9,444 nucleotides of DNA. Origin: CBDFHJ01 sp965247635 (GTDB lineage Bacteria; Chloroflexota; Dehalococcoidia; Lucifugimonadales; Australimonadaceae). Positions 7,034 to 9,444 of the stretch are shown here, one piece after another. The position numbers and the translations under genes were made by a program. A model generated the notes under the pieces. The model saw only the letters and a list, made by a program, of their open reading frames with translations, did not search any database and had not been told where the DNA came from. Location: positions 1 to 9,444 of the forward strand of contig CBDFHJ010000006.1 in assembly GCA_965247635.1 (NCBI GenBank), written 5' to 3'. Numbering within the stretch: the first letter of the stretch is position 1; each line of letters begins with the position of its first letter.

Positions 7034-8896
7034 TTACTGACAGTCCAGCTCAAGCCACGACGCGCGGTGGTCCATGTTGTGGTACATGCCCGGACCGGGG
7101 GACCAGTTCCGCAGGCAGCCCCACGACGGAACGTTGGTCACCGTGGAGCCGGTGGGCCACTGCGTGAGCTCCAAGTCGGTCGCGGCATAGACCTCCAATT
7201 CCCTCAGGATCCGGGCCCGCTCCACTGGGTCAACCGCCCCTTTCTGGCGAGTGTAGAATTCGTCCATGGCAGCCCTGCCGTTCCAGTCCCAGGCCTGCCG
7301 GCCCACGGGACCCTGTCCGAAGGACGTCCCCAGCGCGAGAAGCCCGTCGGCCGGGTCCACGTAAGAGAGGCCCGTGCTGGAGAACGAGACGGAGAACCGG
7401 CCAGCCACCAGCTCCTCGTTGGTGATGATGCCCTCACGGCACTCCTGTTGAACGCGCATGCCCGCCTTGGTCCAGCTATCGACGTGGACGATGTAGAAAA
7501 GAGGACCCCAAGAGCAGCTGCCGTAGGCGGGGAAGGGGAAGTCAACGCCGTCGGTGAAGCCCGCCTCCGCCAGCAGGTCCCTGGCCGTCTGGGCCCACTC
7601 GTCGTAGTTGGCCGGGTCGGTCCACGGCATGAACGAGAACTGCTCCTCCAGGGTTAAGGTGGAGTCGGCGTATAGCGCCCGGTCCACCCATGTGTCAGCG
7701 CCGGTTGCCGTGCCCTTGCCGAAGCCCTGCTCAAACGCTTGGAAAGCGCGGGTGGTGTACCGGAGCGCCTTCACGATACGTGGGTCGTCCATAGGTTCTA
7801 TAAGGTGGTTCGTAATAACGCCAAAGAAGCCATGGCCGTGGCTGTAGACCCGGCAGTCCTCTGGGGCGGAGGTCTTGTCGCACAGGGCCTTGGCATTGTC
7901 GAAATTGAAGCCGCTGGACGGGCCTGGGTAGCCCACCACATCACCCGTGATGAACTTGGCAAAGGCGCGGGACTCGTCCAGCGGGTCGTAGCTGACAAGC
8001 CCATCCAGGTACGGCAGCGAGTTGCCGAACTCGTCCTTGTCCCAGTAGCCATCGAACCGCGCCCATTCCGTGCGGGCCTCTGGGTCGTGGGAGGTCATGA
8101 CAAAGGGCCCCGTGCCGATAGCCAGCGTCCCGGTGGTGTCCGGGTGTATGAATACCCACCGCTCGTTAGCATCGTCCGAAGTGGGATCGCCCGTAATGAG
8201 GTGCTCCGGCATGATGGGAAAGTGGCTGTTGGCAAAGCTAGCAACGGCGAAGGCGTTGGGCACGCCCGTGTCGATGACCACGGTGTAGTCGTCGATCTTC
8301 GTTGCCGACAGAGCAACCCCTCGAATGGGCAGCGACCGCCGGTTGATGACCAGATCCTCATCCAGCGCACGCGCGTAGGTGGCTACCACGTCGTCGGCGT
8401 TAAAGTCCTCGCCGTCGTGCCACTTGACGCCCTGGCGCAGCGTGAAGGTCCACAGGGTACCGGTCTCGGCGTCCACCGACCAGTCCGTGGCCAGGGCCCC
8501 CTCGATCACCGGTCCCGTCGCTGGGTCGTAGGGCCCCTGGTAGCGGAGCAGGTTCTCTTGGTTATTCGGGTCAAGGTAGCCCGTGCCGCCGATCCTGTGC
8601 CATTGGTCCGGGTGCTCGATAGGCCCCCGGCCGATGGTCAAGACGCCGCCGGTCACCGGCCGCTCGCCGAGGGGCGTGGGTGTGGCGGTGGGAATCGGCG
8701 TTGACGTAGCCCTCGGTGTCGCCGTGGGCGTGGTCCCCGGAATCGGGGTTTCCGTGGGCGTCGGCGTCGGGCCCTCCGTGGGCGTCGACGTGGGCGCCGA
8801 CGTGGGCGTCGGCGTGGCGTCGTCGCCACACGCCGCCAGGAGCGCTAGCAGCGCTATCACGGAGAGAACGATTGCAAACACTCTGCTTCCTCGCAT
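7034..8896 (-). CDS. ABC transporter substrate-binding lipoprotein, family 5 (peptide/opine/nickel type)
   Basis: Extracytoplasmic solute receptor that would hand its ligand to an ABC permease. The 620-residue product starts MRGSRVFAIVLSVIALLALL and has a lipobox LAAC with Cys23 as the lipidated residue. A Thr/Pro-rich linker follows (residues 28-75), then a family-5 binding domain to the end. Typical motifs are ALATDWSVDAETGTLWTFTL followed by RQGVKWHDGEDFNADDVVATY, and the later LPYLDGLVSYDPLDESRAFAKF. GAGGAGGT (8910-8903) gives a strong ribosome site for the ATG at 8896. A terminator follows the gene immediately, and no permease or ATPase genes are visible downstream, so it is either an orphan receptor or its partners lie elsewhere. 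The family covers peptides, sugars, nickel and other ligands, so the substrate cannot be assigned. A LigB-type dioxygenase gene lies upstream in the same orientation. Confidence 0.95.
   Translation of the reverse strand: MRGSRVFAIVLSVIALLALLAACGDDATPTPTSAPTSTPTEGPTPTPTETPIPGTTPTATPRATSTPIPTATPTPLGERPVTGGVLTIGRGPIEHPDQWHRIGGTGYLDPNNQENLLRYQGPYDPATGPVIEGALATDWSVDAETGTLWTFTLRQGVKWHDGEDFNADDVVATYARALDEDLVINRRSLPIRGVALSATKIDDYTVVIDTGVPNAFAVASFANSHFPIMPEHLITGDPTSDDANERWVFIHPDTTGTLAIGTGPFVMTSHDPEARTEWARFDGYWDKDEFGNSLPYLDGLVSYDPLDESRAFAKFITGDVVGYPGPSSGFNFDNAKALCDKTSAPEDCRVYSHGHGFFGVITNHLIEPMDDPRIVKALRYTTRAFQAFEQGFGKGTATGADTWVDRALYADSTLTLEEQFSFMPWTDPANYDEWAQTARDLLAEAGFTDGVDFPFPAYGSCSWGPLFYIVHVDSWTKAGMRVQQECREGIITNEELVAGRFSVSFSSTGLSYVDPADGLLALGTSFGQGPVGRQAWDWNGRAAMDEFYTRQKGAVDPVERARILRELEVYAATDLELTQWPTGSTVTNVPSWGCLRNWSPGPGMYHNMDHRASWLELDCQ
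8672..8815 (-). repeat. Low-complexity Thr/Pro linker coding region
   Basis: This stretch encodes residues 28-75 of the binding lipoprotein, where 34 of 48 residues are Thr or Pro. At DNA level it is a degenerate direct repeat with GTGGGCGTCG-like units on the plus strand. It probably spaces the binding domain from the membrane anchor and may be O-glycosylated. The open plus-strand frames across it, full of alternating Val and Gly, are shadows of this repeat. Confidence 0.75.
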
Positions 8897-8942
8897 TACG
8901 AGACCTCCTCGATCGGTTAACTAGCCGACTAGCGTGACGGAA

Positions 8943-8948
8943 AGTATA
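8943..8948 (-). promoter_or_regulatory. Candidate -10 box upstream of the substrate-binding protein gene
   Basis: TATACT read on the minus strand (five of six matches to TATAAT) lies about 46 bp before the start codon at 8896, in the 108-bp gap after the dioxygenase gene. No good TTGACA-like -35 is visible at normal spacing. A CTAG-CCGA-CTAG repeat at about 8921-8932 sits between it and the ribosome site and could be an operator, but that is speculative. Confidence 0.35.
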
Positions 8949-9004
8949 CCCGTTCAGGTTATATCAGGCATCTATTCCGCTTTACTACTGTCGGAGCTGC
9001 CTCC

Positions 9005-9444
9005 CTACCTCACTGCTCCAGAGAGCTGCTCCTGCACGCTCGCTTCGTCAGACGTCGCCAGGTCATCCGGCGACGCCGGCCAGTAGGCAAACCCCAACCC
9101 CGTCTTCGCGTGGTGTGCGCGTATGTAATCGAGCACCTTGGCCGGGCGGTCCATGGCGGCCGCGACCGTGATCCACGCCCGTATCTCACCAGTTCCACCA
9201 CGCATCGTATCCGAGTCGAAAGTGAACAGGTGCTTCAACGCCTCTAGGTCGTTTCGCTCCAGTCGTTCCAGGAACCATCGGTCCAGGGGCTCATCCACCC
9301 AGCCAGCGCGCGGGCCGCCTGGGTCGTGCGACAGGCCTCCGGATGCGTAGATAGCGATCCGCTCTGGCCTTTCGGCGAAGATCTCTGCCAGGGCAACTCC
9401 TAGGTCGTGACATCGAGCCGCCGTCGGCAAGGGAGGGAAGTACT
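9005..9444 (-). CDS. LigB-family extradiol dioxygenase, C-terminal part
   Basis: C-terminal part of a class III (LigB-type) extradiol ring-cleavage dioxygenase, a non-haem iron enzyme that opens catechol-like rings. The frame is open through the right edge of the window and reads YFPPLPTAARCHDLGVALAE, so the gene starts outside; a TTG at 9430 is an internal leucine, not the start. The signature IAIYASGGLSHDPGGPRAGW carries the His that acts as catalytic base in LigB-type enzymes. GGTGEIRAW likely carries the Glu that is the third iron ligand, and LGFAYWP is a common C-terminal element. The two N-terminal His ligands would lie beyond the edge. Relatives cleave protocatechuate, gallate, homoprotocatechuate or dihydroxyphenylpropionate; the substrate is not determinable here. 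It lies upstream of, and in the same orientation as, the binding lipoprotein. Confidence 0.88.
   Translation of the reverse strand, partial: YFPPLPTAARCHDLGVALAEIFAERPERIAIYASGGLSHDPGGPRAGWVDEPLDRWFLERLERNDLEALKHLFTFDSDTMRGGTGEIRAWITVAAAMDRPAKVLDYIRAHHAKTGLGFAYWPASPDDLATSDEASVQEQLSGAVR

Noticed and set aside
7739..8704. Plus-strand open frame of 321 codons opposite the substrate-binding protein gene
   Set aside because: It is a shadow frame in high-GC DNA, rich in Val, Gly and Arg; the minus strand encodes a complete recognisable protein with a signal peptide and ribosome site.
8672..8815. Tandem repeat or CRISPR-like array
   Set aside because: The periodicity comes from Thr-Pro codons of a lipoprotein linker; there are no constant repeats with unique spacers.
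9428..9430. TTG at 9430 as the start of the dioxygenase
   Set aside because: The frame stays open upstream to the window edge with family-like residues (YFPPLPTAARC), so the gene is simply cut by the window.

Overview
The window looks like a high-GC chromosomal segment from a Chloroflexota bacterium, possibly a Dehalococcoidia/SAR202-type lineage. This is inferred from style rather than a marker gene: two lipoprotein-type reading frames have Thr/Pro linkers of the 'TPTPTP' kind common in that phylum, most genes have strong AGGAGG-type ribosome sites, and the mix (FtsZ, aldo/keto reductase, family-5 solute-binding lipoprotein, LigB-type dioxygenase) fits. No rRNA, tRNA or CRISPR array was seen.

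Layout. Positions 63-1166 (+) encode a complete FtsZ cell-division GTPase. Positions 1167-1451 hold no gene but carry a run of GC-rich inverted repeats between ftsZ and a convergent aldo/keto reductase gene (2384-1452, -). A short intergenic stretch with a GTTCATCCTGAG-type palindromic repeat leads to a small membrane protein with a split zinc ribbon (2547-2858, +). From about 2938 to 6925 the DNA is decayed. It holds the start of a lipoprotein metallo-beta-lactamase-fold (ComEC-like) gene, an IS5-like element flanked by CTAG, a small piece of the distal part of the same metallo-beta-lactamase fold, an IS256-family element in the opposite orientation, and the 3' three quarters of a major-facilitator transporter gene. 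Both transposase genes, the transporter and apparently the lipoprotein gene carry one-base frameshifts. From 6961 to the right edge the DNA is intact again: a minus-strand terminator, a 620-residue family-5 ABC substrate-binding lipoprotein (8896-7034), and the C-terminal part of a LigB-family extradiol dioxygenase that runs off the right edge (9444-9005).

How it fits together. The intact genes are housekeeping (division) or ordinary metabolism and uptake (reductase, solute-binding protein, aromatic ring cleavage). The dioxygenase and binding protein are co-oriented and 108 bp apart, so a shared catabolic or uptake context is possible but unproven. I found no convincing novel defence, conflict or mobile system. 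The points most worth a second look are the evolutionary history of the decayed island (two insertion sequences, two apparent deletions, several one-base indels), the hairpin array downstream of ftsZ, and the split-ribbon membrane protein.
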